Of a stretch of 64,000 nucleotides of DNA, positions 50,554-60,200 are shown piece by piece. Where the stretch lies: contig JARLHX010000009.1 in assembly GCA_031292035.1 (NCBI GenBank), positions 1 to 64,000 of the forward strand, in the 5' to 3' direction. Under the pieces are notes generated by a model, which was not told the DNA's origin, searched no databases, and saw only the letters and a program-made list of their open reading frames with translations. Position 1 is the first letter of the stretch; each line of letters begins with the position of its first letter. A program made the translations under genes and the position numbers. Source of the stretch: Negativicutes bacterium (GTDB taxonomy: Bacteria; Bacillota_C; Negativicutes; Sporomusales_B; JARLHX01).

Positions 50554-50634
50554 AAAAACAAGCACCCGCTTCCCGCGCCGGACATTGCGGCGGGACGCGG
50601 AAATTTTGTCTAAAGTATGGTGGAGGTGAGCGTT

Positions 50635-51078
50635 ATGTTGAGAATCAACCAATATATCAAGAACCAGCGGGGCCAGTCGTTGGTGGAGTTCGCCCTCGTC
50701 CTGCCGGTGCTGCTGATGTTGGTAGTGGGCCTGCTCGGGTTCGGCCTGGTGATGCAGGACTATATATCATTGGCAGAGGCGGCCCGGGCAGGAGCACGCT
50801 ACGCGGCGGTCCATCCTTCCGACACAGCCAATATAAAACTGGCTGCTAAAAATGCAGTTCCGGCCTACACAAGCCTGATCACCGTCAATGACCCTGTTTT
50901 TCAAACCAATCCTACTTATAACGATACATCGGTATCGGTGACGGTGACGTATAACCGGCTGCTTATCCCGATGACTGTTCCCGACCCGACCGATATCACC
51001 AAAAAATACACAATATTGCCTACCGACAAAAATGGCAACTACTTGGTCACCGCGACTGCAGTCATGCGGGTAGAGTAA
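50635..51078 (+). CDS. tadE: TadE-family minor pseudopilin
   Basis: A 147-residue protein. The leader ends NQRG|QSLVEFALVLPVLLMLVVGLLGFGL, the TadE pattern with Glu at +5, followed by YISLAEAARAGARYAAVHPS and a small beta domain. ATG 50635 has TGGAGGTGAG upstream; an in-frame ATG six codons earlier overlaps that site. Confidence 0.9.
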   Translation: MLRINQYIKNQRGQSLVEFALVLPVLLMLVVGLLGFGLVMQDYISLAEAARAGARYAAVHPSDTANIKLAAKNAVPAYTSLITVNDPVFQTNPTYNDTSVSVTVTYNRLLIPMTVPDPTDITKKYTILPTDKNGNYLVTATAVMRVE

Positions 51079-51091
51079 GGAGGGACGGCAA

Positions 51092-52204
51092 ATGCTGAGA
51101 AAATTGGTAGGTAACCAAAGAGGCAGCATTATCGCGCTGTTTACGCTGGCGTTTATTTTGATTACCAGTATGATCGGCCTGGTGACCGATGTCGGTTATT
51201 TGTTCTGGCGGCACGCAACCCTGCAGAATGGGATTGACGCTGCTGCCCTGGCTGGAGCCTCGCTTCTGCCCACAACCGCCAGCGCCACCTCACAGGCCAA
51301 GAATTACCTTACATTTAATAAACTGGACCCCAGCCATTTGGCAGCCCCGACTTTTTCTAATAACAATATGCAGATCAATCTGTCCTATACCGAACACTGC
51401 CAGACGTTTGTTCTGCAGATGGTAGGCGCTGCGCTGACCGCCATGCACATTGATGCCGGCAAACTGACATCCGGTGTGGATGTCACTGTGACGGCTGCAG
51501 CTCTCCTGAAGCAGGGATCGGTGGGCCATGCCTTCGATTTTACCCTCTTCTCAGGCAGTGACTTTGATATGCTGCCACTCAATGGCAGCAACTTAACTGT
51601 CAACGGTTCGGTCCACTCAGACCAGAACCTCAAGGTGAACGGCAGCAATATTATCGTTACCGGCACCGCTGAGGCTGTCGGCACAATAAACGTCAATGGC
51701 AACAACATCAGCATCGGAGCGCAGGCGCCAGGCGTCAAGCCGGTCGATATGCCGGACTACAGCAGTCAGATCGCAGCTTCGGCGCTGACCACATACAATG
51801 CCAATCAAGTGTATAATGGCAACAATCTCAATGTCACCGGCAATATGTACGTCAAAGGCGATTTTCAGATGAATGGTACCACCATTGCCGGGACGGGCGT
51901 TATTCTGGCCACCGGTAATATCAAGAATAACGGCAACAGTATCACCCACACCGGCGACAGCGGTCAGGTGTGCTACTATTCCCAAAACGGCGACATCACC
52001 ATCAATGGCAACAACATTACGATCGACGGCATTTTGTATGCACCGAAAGGCTATATCCATATTAACGGCAATAACATCACCATCAATGGCCGGGTGATTG
52101 CCAACACCGTCCAGATTAATGGCAGCTATTTCACGGCAAATGGAGCCGGTTTTCCGGTGATTTCACTGCCCCAGACCGGAAGTAACGTCGCACTAGTCCA
52201 ATAA
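51092..52204 (+). CDS. TadG-like protein with asparagine-rich beta-helix repeats
   Basis: A 370-residue protein. The N-terminus NQRGSIIALFTLAFILITSM is a TadE/G-like helix without Glu at +5, followed by VGYLFWRHATLQNGIDAAALAGA, the Flp-assembly TadG signature. Residues about 165-355 are dominated by short units NGNNI-x-I (for example DITINGNNITIDG), predicted parallel beta-helix. It lies 13 nt after tadE. The same kind of repeat ends the PilX-like protein of the type IVa locus (29940). Confidence 0.8.
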   Translation: MLRKLVGNQRGSIIALFTLAFILITSMIGLVTDVGYLFWRHATLQNGIDAAALAGASLLPTTASATSQAKNYLTFNKLDPSHLAAPTFSNNNMQINLSYTEHCQTFVLQMVGAALTAMHIDAGKLTSGVDVTVTAAALLKQGSVGHAFDFTLFSGSDFDMLPLNGSNLTVNGSVHSDQNLKVNGSNIIVTGTAEAVGTINVNGNNISIGAQAPGVKPVDMPDYSSQIAASALTTYNANQVYNGNNLNVTGNMYVKGDFQMNGTTIAGTGVILATGNIKNNGNSITHTGDSGQVCYYSQNGDITINGNNITIDGILYAPKGYIHINGNNITINGRVIANTVQINGSYFTANGAGFPVISLPQTGSNVALVQ

Positions 52205-52217
52205 CGGAGGTAGCTGT

Positions 52218-53588
52218 ATGTCACTCCTCAAGCGCCTGGAGGCCAATAAACAAGTTGATCCTGGTCATACGGGAACCATGGACAGGCCCAAAGCGGCTCA
52301 GCTGTTTCGGCTTGATCCGTATCAGAGTCTGAAGGCGCGTATTCACAAGCGCATTGTTGACGAACTGGGGGCCGAGGAGAGCAAGATTCTTACCGAAAAA
52401 GACGCTGACCCGCGGGCGCTGGAGGAAATCGTCTCCCAAATTGCCGGCGGGCTGATGGACGAAGAGGCGGTTCCGGTGCCGCGATCCGAACGCTCCCGCA
52501 TTATTTCGGAAGTGGTGGACGAGGTCCTGGGATATGGCCCCATCGAGCCGCTGCTCAAGGATGAGAGTGTTTCAGAAGTCATGGTCAACAGTCCGCATCA
52601 GGTTTATGTCGAGCGCAAGGGCAAGCTTGTTCTCACCGATGTGCAGTTTCGCGACGATGCCCATGTGATGAATATTATCGAAAAAATCGTGGCTCCCCTG
52701 GGCCGGCGGATTGACGAAAGTTCACCGCTGGTCGATGCCCGGCTGCCGGACGGCTCGCGGGTTAACGCGATCATCCCGCCGCTGGCGCTGAAAGGCCCCT
52801 GTTTGACCATCCGGAAATTCGCCAAAGATCCGATGAAGGTAAGCGATCTGATTCGCTTTGGCACAATGACCGACGACATGGCCGAGTTTCTCCAGGCGTG
52901 CGTCGAAGGCAAGCTGAATGTCGTCGTCTCAGGCGGCACCGGCTCCGGCAAAACGACGACGCTGAACGTTCTTTCCTCCTTTATTCCCACTGATGAACGA
53001 ATTGTTACAGTAGAGGACGCCGCCGAGCTGCAGCTGAGGCAGGAGCATGTGGTGACGTTGGAAACCCGCCCGGCGAACATCGAGGGCAAAGGAGCAATCA
53101 CCATGCGCGAACTGGTGCGCAACTCGCTCCGGATGAGGCCGGACCGCATCGTGGTCGGCGAGGTTCGCGGCGGGGAAGCGCTGGATATGCTCCAGGCGAT
53201 GAATACCGGCCATGACGGGTCATTGACCACCGGTCACGCCAACACCCCCCGGGACATGCTCAGTCGTCTGGAGACCATGGTGTTGATGGCTGGTATGGAT
53301 TTGCCGGTGCGGGCCATCCGCGAGCAGATCGCCTCGGCCGTCGACCTGATTGTGCAGCAGGCCCGCCTCAGGGACGGCAGTCGCAAGATTACCCACTTGA
53401 CAGAGGTGCAGGGGATGGAAGGCGATATCATTACGCTGCAGGATATATTTGTTTTTGAGCAAACCGGCAAGGACGAGGCCGATAAGATTGTCGGCCGCCT
53501 TAAACCCACCGGTATTCGCCCCAAGTTCATCGATAAGCTGTCAGCCAACGGCATTAATGTTGCCCCGGAAATATTCTGGGAAAAGTAG
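52218..53588 (+). CDS. tadA: Tad pilus motor ATPase TadA/CpaF
   Basis: A 456-residue secretion ATPase. The N-terminal all-helical part (about 30-120) leads to EVMVNSPHQVYVERKGKL, then Walker A SGGTGSGKTTTLN (Lys245), a VEDAAELQL Asp box, Walker B RIVVGEVRGGEALDMLQAMNTGH and a His box. Single motor expected for both extension and retraction in Tad systems. It starts 13 nt after the TadG-like gene. Confidence 0.95.
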   Translation: MSLLKRLEANKQVDPGHTGTMDRPKAAQLFRLDPYQSLKARIHKRIVDELGAEESKILTEKDADPRALEEIVSQIAGGLMDEEAVPVPRSERSRIISEVVDEVLGYGPIEPLLKDESVSEVMVNSPHQVYVERKGKLVLTDVQFRDDAHVMNIIEKIVAPLGRRIDESSPLVDARLPDGSRVNAIIPPLALKGPCLTIRKFAKDPMKVSDLIRFGTMTDDMAEFLQACVEGKLNVVVSGGTGSGKTTTLNVLSSFIPTDERIVTVEDAAELQLRQEHVVTLETRPANIEGKGAITMRELVRNSLRMRPDRIVVGEVRGGEALDMLQAMNTGHDGSLTTGHANTPRDMLSRLETMVLMAGMDLPVRAIREQIASAVDLIVQQARLRDGSRKITHLTEVQGMEGDIITLQDIFVFEQTGKDEADKIVGRLKPTGIRPKFIDKLSANGINVAPEIFWEK

Positions 53589-53603
53589 TCAGGCGGTGAA
53601 GGT

Positions 53604-54518
53604 ATGTTGCTGGTCATTACACTAATCGCGACAATTACGGTGTTTATCGTTGTGTACCTGCTGATTTCGGCATCAGTGCCGGTTCAGGGGCAGGTAGCGG
53701 TGCGACTGAAGGCTCTGGACGGTTCGAGGGACAGACAGGGTGACATAGACGAGTTGGCCAAACCGTTTGCCCAGCGCGTATTGGCGCCGCTGACCGAGAA
53801 CTTGGCAGAGAGTCTCGGGCGCTTTACTCCTAGCGTCCTGCGCCGAATGGTCGACCAAAAGTTGGCCGCCGCCGGCGGCTTTGGTGGACTGAGCACCGAT
53901 GGCTTTCTGACCTTGTGCGGCTTTTTGGGGATTGGTGGAGGTCTGTTTACTGGGGCGCTGACCACCTTGGGCGGAGGGCTGGCGCTGGGGCCGGCGGTGA
54001 TTGCGCTGGTTGTCGGTGCGGCAATCCCGGTTTTATCACTGAATCAGAAAATCGCCGCCCGTAAGAAGAGTATCCAAAGGGATTTGCCTGATGTGCTAGA
54101 TCTTCTGACAGTAAGCATCGAGGCCGGTCTGGGCTTTGACGGCGCGCTGGCCAAGTTGGCAGAGAAGATGAAGGGGGCGCTGGTGGACGAGTTTGGCCGT
54201 ACGCTGCAGGAAATGCGCATCGGCGTTCCGCGCCGTGACGCGTTGCACGCCATGGGGCAGCGCTGCGAGGTGTCTGACTTGTCGCTGTTTACGGCGGCGT
54301 TGGTTCAGGCCGACCAGCTTGGGGTCAGCCTTGGCAATGTGCTCCGGGTGCAATCGACCGCTATGCGGGAGAAACGGCGCCAGCGGGCCCAGGAAAAGGC
54401 AATGAAGGCGCCGGTAAAGATGCTGCTGCCGCTGGTAATGTTCATTTTTCCGGCGATTTTCGTCGTGGTGCTCGGTCCGGCAGCCATCCGTATTGTTGCC
54501 GCCCTGGCGCAGAAGTAG
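53604..54518 (+). CDS. tadC: Tad pilus inner-membrane platform protein TadC
   Basis: A 304-residue protein with four helices (near 1-20, about 95-145 as a pair, and 275-300) and a T2SF domain with RDLPDVLDLLTVSIEAGLGFDGALAKLAEKM. It partners TadB. It ends the tadE-tadG-tadA-tadC run; the DUF192 gene starts 6 nt later. Confidence 0.92.
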   Translation: MLLVITLIATITVFIVVYLLISASVPVQGQVAVRLKALDGSRDRQGDIDELAKPFAQRVLAPLTENLAESLGRFTPSVLRRMVDQKLAAAGGFGGLSTDGFLTLCGFLGIGGGLFTGALTTLGGGLALGPAVIALVVGAAIPVLSLNQKIAARKKSIQRDLPDVLDLLTVSIEAGLGFDGALAKLAEKMKGALVDEFGRTLQEMRIGVPRRDALHAMGQRCEVSDLSLFTAALVQADQLGVSLGNVLRVQSTAMREKRRQRAQEKAMKAPVKMLLPLVMFIFPAIFVVVLGPAAIRIVAALAQK

Positions 54519-54524
54519 GCTGAT

Positions 54525-54866
54525 ATGATAATTATGAATTTGACGAATAATAAGATCTTGGCGCGGCATGCTTGGGTCGCTGACAGCTTTTTCACCCGCC
54601 TCAAAGGCTTGCTGGGCAAGGACCGGCTGCTGACCGGCGAGGCGCTGGTGATTCGGCCATGCAACAGTGTCCATACCTTTGGTATGCGCTATGCCATTGA
54701 TGTTATCTTCGCCGACGCCGATCACCGGGTGGTGAAGCTGGTATCCTGCCTGGGACCTGGTAAAATGGCGGGTTGTCTCGCCGGCCGCTATGTGGTGGAA
54801 CTGCCAGCCGGTACGCTGGCACTGGACGGTACAGCAGTCGGCCACAGCCTCCGGATTGGTGAATAA
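54525..54866 (+). CDS. DUF192-family protein
   Basis: A 113-residue protein with the DUF192 pattern: ADSFFTRLKGLLGKDRL, CNSVHTFGMRYAIDVIF, VVELPAGT. Family members are often next to Tad genes, but the function is unknown. An in-frame ATG three codons later is an alternative start. It is followed by a terminator that closes the cluster. Confidence 0.88.
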   Translation: MIIMNLTNNKILARHAWVADSFFTRLKGLLGKDRLLTGEALVIRPCNSVHTFGMRYAIDVIFADADHRVVKLVSCLGPGKMAGCLAGRYVVELPAGTLALDGTAVGHSLRIGE

Positions 54867-54880
54867 AGCAAGGCCATAAT

Positions 54881-54914
54881 AAACCCCTGGCGCGGCGCGA
54901 CAGGGGTTTTGCTT
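54881..54914 (+). terminator. Terminator closing the Tad cluster
   Basis: AAACCCCTG / CAGGGGTTT with a GC-rich loop, then TTGCTT. Confidence 0.8.
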
Positions 54915-55065
54915 GTCCGGATGTGGGGGATTTTTCCTTTGTTGTGTAGCTTGTACTGCTGTGATACAATAAATGCAGGTTTATCCTTATGATATCAGCT
55001 AATCCGGTTATAATATTGTTTAAGAATTTTCTTTTTTGCCTTGGTAGTTCTTGGAGGTGGAATTG

Positions 55066-56541
55066 TTGCCCGTTTTTTCCCAGCATGATACGCCCTTGCT
55101 TGCGGCAATGAGCCAATATGTTGCAAGCAAGACGCTTCCGTTTCATACCCCCGGCCATAAGCAAGGCAAAGGAATGCATCCCCGGCTGGAAAGTCTGCTT
55201 GGACGGGACACCCTTGCTTTGGATCTGGCGCTGATGCCGGAATTGGACGATTTGCACGAACCCCACGGTTGCATCAAGGCGGCCCAGGATTTGGCTGCCG
55301 AGCTCTATGGGGCAGATCATAGTTTTTTTGTGGTAAATGGGACCACCGGCGGGATTTATGCCATGATTCTGACCATCGCCGGCCCGCGGGACAAAATTAT
55401 TGTGCCGCGCAATACCCACCGCTCGATTATCGGTGGGATCATTCTGAGCGGCGCTATCCCGGTTTTCATGAATCCAGAAGTGGATATTGATCTCGGTCTT
55501 GCCATGGGCGTTACACCGGAGACGGTGGAGCGGGCCCTCCATCAGCATCCTGACGCCAAGGGCGTGCTGATCATTAACCCAACTTATTACGGTGTAGCTA
55601 CCGACTTAAAGAAGATTGTCGAATTGGTGCACCGCTATAATATGCCGGTGGTGGTGGATGAGGCCCACGGGCCCCACCTTCATTTTAGCGACCGGCTGCC
55701 GCTCCAGGCCTTGGATGCCGGGGCGGATATCTGCGCCCAAAGCACACACAAAATCGTGGGGGCTATGACCCAGTGTTCGATGGTCCATTGCCGCGAAGGC
55801 CGGATCAATGTGCCGCGCCTCAGGGCCATGCTGCAGCTGGTTCAATCAACCAGCCCCAACTATATCTTAATGGCCTCGCTCGATGTCGCCCGGATGCAGC
55901 TTGCCACCGAAGGCCGCGCTCTTGTCGGCAAAGCGATAGAGTTGTCGGACTGGGTCCGGGGGGAAATCAACAAAATTCCCGGACTGTATTGTTTTGGCCC
56001 GGAAAAACTGGGCAATCCAGGGGTATATGGTCTTGATCCCACTAAAATCACTGTTACTGTCAAGGGGCTGGGACTGCGCGGCTCTGAGGCCGAACGCATT
56101 TTACGCCACCGGTATCAGGTGCAGGTAGAATTGTCTGATATGTATAACGTGCTGTTTTTATTGACCATGGGGGACGGGGAGGAAGAAGCCCGCGTTCTTG
56201 TGGAGGCACTCCGGGACATGGCCCTCCATCACGGGGGGGAAAGCGATTTTTCGGCGGTGGAAGATATCTATAAGTTGGTCAGCTACCCGGAAATGCCGGA
56301 ACAGGTATTGTCACCCCGGCAGGCCTTGTTTGGCGAGACCCGTACCGTTCCCTTCAAAGAGGCCGCCGGCAAGATTTGCGCCGAAATCATCACCTTCTAC
56401 CCGCCCGGCATTCCGTTGCTTTGTCCAGGGGAACGGATTTCAGAAGATGTGATTGAGTACTGTGTGCGGCTCCAAGAAGCCGGCTTACATATTTCCGGCC
56501 CTGAGGATTATATGCTGAAAACAGTCAAAGTGGTAGAATGA
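55066..56541 (+). CDS. Orn/Lys/Arg decarboxylase-family PLP enzyme (SpeA/YaaO type)
   Basis: A 491-residue fold-I decarboxylase. The PLP-binding domain contains FHTPGHKQGKG, HGCIKAAQDLAAELYGAD, DEAHGPHLHF and the lysine in QSTHKIVGAMTQ (Lys229). It matches the Firmicute YaaO/SpeA group next to tmk, which makes agmatine, cadaverine or putrescine. TTG 55066 is preferred because GGAGGTGG lies 5 nt upstream; no ATG is near. It overlaps tmk by 4 nt. Confidence 0.88.
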   Translation: MPVFSQHDTPLLAAMSQYVASKTLPFHTPGHKQGKGMHPRLESLLGRDTLALDLALMPELDDLHEPHGCIKAAQDLAAELYGADHSFFVVNGTTGGIYAMILTIAGPRDKIIVPRNTHRSIIGGIILSGAIPVFMNPEVDIDLGLAMGVTPETVERALHQHPDAKGVLIINPTYYGVATDLKKIVELVHRYNMPVVVDEAHGPHLHFSDRLPLQALDAGADICAQSTHKIVGAMTQCSMVHCREGRINVPRLRAMLQLVQSTSPNYILMASLDVARMQLATEGRALVGKAIELSDWVRGEINKIPGLYCFGPEKLGNPGVYGLDPTKITVTVKGLGLRGSEAERILRHRYQVQVELSDMYNVLFLLTMGDGEEEARVLVEALRDMALHHGGESDFSAVEDIYKLVSYPEMPEQVLSPRQALFGETRTVPFKEAAGKICAEIITFYPPGIPLLCPGERISEDVIEYCVRLQEAGLHISGPEDYMLKTVKVVE

Positions 56542-57176
56542 TGACGGGATGGTTTATTACCTTCGAGGGAGCCGACGGGGCCGGTAAGACCACCCAGCTT
56601 CAGCGACTGGCCGATTATCTGCGCCGACAGGGACGCACCGTGCTCTGTACCCGCGAACCGGGCGGCACGGCGCTGGGAGATAAGATTCGCGAGATGCTGC
56701 TTGATCCCGCCAATTTGGGGATGAACGCGCGGACCGAGGCCCTGCTTTATATGGCGGCCCGGGCCCAGCATGTGGCAGAATTGATTCTGCCGGCGTTATC
56801 CCGCGGTGAGGTTGTATTGTCTGATCGCTACGCCGACTCGACCATTGTTTATCAAGGGGCGGCCCGACAGCTGGTGCGAGACGAGTTGGTGGCGATTAAC
56901 CAGTTTGCTGCCGCCGGGCTTGTTCCGGATCTGACCATTCTCCTGGATGCTGAAACCAATTTGCTCGGGAACCGTCGATCCGACCGCGGCACATCTGACC
57001 GAATTGAGCTGGAAGGTGCCAGTTTCCATGAGAAAGTCCGGCAGGGTTTTCACGAATTGGCAGCCGCTCAGCCTGAACGCGTCAAAGTGGTGGCGGCGGC
57101 TGGCGATATTGACAAAGTGCACCAGGCGGTGGTCAAACAGGTGGACGAGTTCTTGCATAAGGGGAGACGGCAATGA
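56538..57176 (+). CDS. tmk: Thymidylate kinase
   Basis: A 212-residue kinase converting dTMP to dTDP. It has the P-loop FEGADGAGKTTQ, the DR-motif in VVLSDRYADST and a LID region with RSDRGTSDRIE. The ATG overlaps the previous stop by 4 nt. Confidence 0.95.
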   Translation: MMTGWFITFEGADGAGKTTQLQRLADYLRRQGRTVLCTREPGGTALGDKIREMLLDPANLGMNARTEALLYMAARAQHVAELILPALSRGEVVLSDRYADSTIVYQGAARQLVRDELVAINQFAAAGLVPDLTILLDAETNLLGNRRSDRGTSDRIELEGASFHEKVRQGFHELAAAQPERVKVVAAAGDIDKVHQAVVKQVDEFLHKGRRQ

Positions 57177-57619
57177 AGATTAATAATATGCGATCTACCA
57201 AAACACCGCCACTGGGCGACCGCGACGTTGCCAGCAAGACGGAACAGTCCAGCGGCCAGTTTGCCTCTGATTTGCTCAATAGCCAAGACACCCTGTCAAA
57301 AGAGCGGCTGAACATGATGTTGGAGCAGATTACAGAACAGGGGAAAAAACTGGGTGAAGCTCCTACCTATAGTGAACTCAAGGCTTACCGCGAAATGGTG
57401 CGCTCCTTTTTGGGCGAGGCAGTGGGCCGGGCCTATGCTCTTCAGTCTCAGACCGGATGGGATCGCCAGGGTCGACAAAAGATGTATTCGACCATCAAGG
57501 AAATTGATCATCATCTGGCCGGCCTCGCCGAAGATGTTCGTCAGGGCCAGGAACGCCAGCTTGACATCATGGCGAAACTGGATGCGATTCGGGGGATGCT
57601 GGTGGACTTGTATAGCTGA
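57173..57619 (+). CDS. YaaR/DUF327-family protein
   Basis: A 148-residue, mostly helical protein with SELKAYREMVRSFLGEAVGRAY and ending LDAIRGMLVDLYS, the Firmicute YaaR pattern. Function unknown; it is found beside holB in Bacillus too. It overlaps tmk by 4 nt. Confidence 0.85.
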   Translation: MKINNMRSTKTPPLGDRDVASKTEQSSGQFASDLLNSQDTLSKERLNMMLEQITEQGKKLGEAPTYSELKAYREMVRSFLGEAVGRAYALQSQTGWDRQGRQKMYSTIKEIDHHLAGLAEDVRQGQERQLDIMAKLDAIRGMLVDLYS

Positions 57620-57627
57620 GGTGACGC

Positions 57628-58650
57628 ATGAAGTGGGAAGACATCGCCGGTCATACCGGAGTTATAAAAATACTCAAGAATATGCTTGGCAATAAAAAAG
57701 TCCCGCATGCCCTGCTTTTCGTGGGGCCGGCTGGAGTCGGCAAATCGCTTGCCGCCCGTATTTTGGCGGCTGGGCTGTTGTGTGACGGCGATCCGGCGGC
57801 GAAACCCTGTGGTGGTTGTCCCGCCTGTTGCAAAGTGGAGCAGGGCAGTCATCCCGACTTGGTTGTGCTGCCAAGCGACGGTACCAGTCTGAAGATTGAT
57901 CAGATGAGAGAACTGCAGCACGAGGCGGCGTTCGCCCCTTACCTCGGCGAGCATCGGGTATTTGTCATTGAGGAAGCAGATAGGCTGACACCCCAGGCTG
58001 CCAGCAGCCTTCTCAAGACACTGGAAGAACCGCCGGCTGGAACGGTATTTATCCTAACGTCGGTTTCGCCATACGCCCTCTTGCCAACGATTGTGTCCCG
58101 CTGTTTGTTGCTGGCTTTTCACCCGTTGCCAGCGGCAGAGCTAAATAACCTGTTATGTCTTAAAGGGGTGTCCCCTGAGCGGGCGGCAGTGGCTGCTCGC
58201 CTGGCTGGCGGCCGGGTTGGCCCGGCGCTGGCGGTCCTACAGCCTGAAGGGCTTGTGGTTCGGGATCGGGCGGCTGGGCTTCTTGCAGCCCTGCCTGACG
58301 CAGGAACGGCGCTGATCTGGGAGACCACCGCAAGACAGGATAAACTGGAAAGCTCAGAACTGAAAGATCTGCTAGGTAGTTTTAGCTATATTTTGCGTGA
58401 TCTGTTGGTTATATTGTTGGGGCAGGACATCCTGATCTTTAACCTTGACATTAAGGCCAAGCTTAGCGACATGGCGGCGGCTTGGGATGTTGCCGCGCTG
58501 ATCCGGGCTTTGGAAGATATAAGGCTAGCTTTGCGGGCTCTGGAAGCCAACGCCAGTCCGCGGTTGACTTGGGAGGCGCTGATGATTAAATTGATAGGTG
58601 CTGCAGGGGAGGGGAAAAATAATGCAAACAGTTGTTGGGATACGGTTTAA
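57628..58650 (+). CDS. holB: DNA polymerase III delta-prime subunit
   Basis: A 340-residue AAA+ clamp-loader subunit. Walker A is GPAGVGKS (about 33-40), with zinc-module cysteines in CGGCPACC and a nearby Cys, an EEADRLTP motif and SRC sensor 1 (VSRCLLL). It overlaps the next gene by 29 nt. Confidence 0.94.
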   Translation: MKWEDIAGHTGVIKILKNMLGNKKVPHALLFVGPAGVGKSLAARILAAGLLCDGDPAAKPCGGCPACCKVEQGSHPDLVVLPSDGTSLKIDQMRELQHEAAFAPYLGEHRVFVIEEADRLTPQAASSLLKTLEEPPAGTVFILTSVSPYALLPTIVSRCLLLAFHPLPAAELNNLLCLKGVSPERAAVAARLAGGRVGPALAVLQPEGLVVRDRAAGLLAALPDAGTALIWETTARQDKLESSELKDLLGSFSYILRDLLVILLGQDILIFNLDIKAKLSDMAAAWDVAALIRALEDIRLALRALEANASPRLTWEALMIKLIGAAGEGKNNANSCWDTV

Positions 58651-59440
58651 AAAAGCCGGTAAAATATACTACTTTGATCCTGGCCAACTGGTTTTGGCGG
58701 CTGGTGAACATGTGATTGTGGAAACCGCCAGAGGCCTGGAATACGGTGAAGTGGTGATTGGCCCGCGCGAGGTCAAGGATGAGGATATTGTGGCGCCGCT
58801 GAAGCCGGTGCACCGTAAGGCGACGGTGCAGGATAACGACAAAGTCAAGGAAAATGAAGCCAAAGAGGCGGAAGCCCTCAGGCTGTGTCAGCAAAAAATC
58901 CAGACCCACGGATTACCCATGAATCTGGTGGATGTGGAATATACCTTTGATGTAAATAAGATTATTTTCTATTTTACGGCCGAGGGCCGGATTGATTTTC
59001 GCGACCTAGTCAAGGACCTGGCCGCCGTTTTTCGTACCCGGATTGAGCTGAGACAGATTGGTGTGCGGGATGAAGCGAAAATGGTGGGCGGTATTGGCTG
59101 CTGCGGTCGTTCCTTGTGCTGTGCGACCTTTCTCGGTGATTTTGAGCCGGTATCCATCCGGATGGCAAAAGACCAGCACTTGTCGCTCAATCCTACGAAG
59201 ATTTCCGGAATCTGCGGCCGGCTGATGTGCTGCCTGAAATATGAAAGCGATTGCTATGGTGCCTGCAGCAAGAAGGTGCCAGCACCGGTCGTGGGACGCG
59301 AGGCTGTTACGGCGGATGGAGAAGGCAAGATTATTGCCATCAACTCGGCCAAGAAGACGGCGACTGTCCGGCTGCCTAACGGCAACACGCTGGAGATGCC
59401 GTGGGAAGAAGTGGTGGAAAAAGAGGGCAATGGAAAGTGA
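58622..59440 (+). CDS. ricT: PSP1-domain protein RicT (YaaT)
   Basis: A 272-residue protein with the cysteine-rich PSP1 domain: GGIGCCGRSLCC and GICGRLMCCLKYESDCY, near residues 155-205. In B. subtilis RicT forms a complex with RicA/RicF that acts on RNase Y and Spo0A phosphorelay control (family knowledge). ATG 58622 has GGGGAGGGG upstream. Confidence 0.92.
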   Translation: MQTVVGIRFKKAGKIYYFDPGQLVLAAGEHVIVETARGLEYGEVVIGPREVKDEDIVAPLKPVHRKATVQDNDKVKENEAKEAEALRLCQQKIQTHGLPMNLVDVEYTFDVNKIIFYFTAEGRIDFRDLVKDLAAVFRTRIELRQIGVRDEAKMVGGIGCCGRSLCCATFLGDFEPVSIRMAKDQHLSLNPTKISGICGRLMCCLKYESDCYGACSKKVPAPVVGREAVTADGEGKIIAINSAKKTATVRLPNGNTLEMPWEEVVEKEGNGK

Positions 59441-60200
59441 TTGGCTGCGGTGCGGTGAACGCCTCGACGATTTATTGATTGGCAACCTGAAAATCATCCA
59501 GAATGAACAGGAATTCTGTTTTTCTCTCGACGCCGTACTTTTGGCGCATTTTGCTACCGTTCGCCCCGGGGTCACGGCTGTCGATCTGGGAGCCGGAACG
59601 GGGGTGCTGGGGCTATTGCTTTTGGCCCGGGGGGCAGGCAGCGTAACCGGAGTCGAAATTAATCCTGCTCTGGCCGATATGGCCGGACGCAGTGCCGGTT
59701 TCAATGGGCTGGCCGAGCGACTGCACTTTATCTGCGCCGATATTCGGCAGATCAATACATATTTCTGCGGCGGCCGGGAAGAACTAGTGATTGCCAATCC
59801 ACCCTACCGACCGGTCGGGGGAGGGCTCATTAGTCCCAATGGCCGGGTGGCTGTCGCCAGACATGAGGTCATAGGCGATCTGGCGGCCTTTATCGCCGCC
59901 GCCCGTTTCCTTGTCAAATACCGGGGGCGTTTTGCCATGGTTCACCTGCCGGAGCGACTGGCGGAAATCCTCAAAGGAATGAGTGAGGCGGGACTGGAAC
60001 CCAAACGGCTTCAATTGGTATATCCGCGTCCAGGCCGAAAACCGAAACTGGTGTTGGTCGAAGGCGTGCGTGGTGGCAAGCCCGGTCTGGACGTGCTGCC
60101 GCCACTCTTTGTTTGTGGCTCCGACGGTGGATATAGCCAGGAAATCCAGGCTTACTACCAGCAAAATCCACCGCAGGCGGGTGACAGGAATGTCAGATAA
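59430..60200 (+). CDS. tRNA1(Val) adenine-N6 methyltransferase-like protein (YabB/TrmN6)
   Basis: A 256-residue class I methyltransferase. The SAM motif is VDLGAGTGVLGLLLL (about 50-64) and the N6-adenine catalytic motif is NPPYR. The family methylates tRNA adenine. ATG 59430 is chosen as upstream in-frame starts lie inside ricT; it overlaps ricT by 11 nt. Confidence 0.88.
   Translation: MESDWLRCGERLDDLLIGNLKIIQNEQEFCFSLDAVLLAHFATVRPGVTAVDLGAGTGVLGLLLLARGAGSVTGVEINPALADMAGRSAGFNGLAERLHFICADIRQINTYFCGGREELVIANPPYRPVGGGLISPNGRVAVARHEVIGDLAAFIAAARFLVKYRGRFAMVHLPERLAEILKGMSEAGLEPKRLQLVYPRPGRKPKLVLVEGVRGGKPGLDVLPPLFVCGSDGGYSQEIQAYYQQNPPQAGDRNVR

Noticed and set aside
59983..60189. Longer N-terminus for RsmI
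   Set aside because: The extension lies wholly within the methyltransferase gene in another frame; the RsmI signature starts right after ATG 60190.
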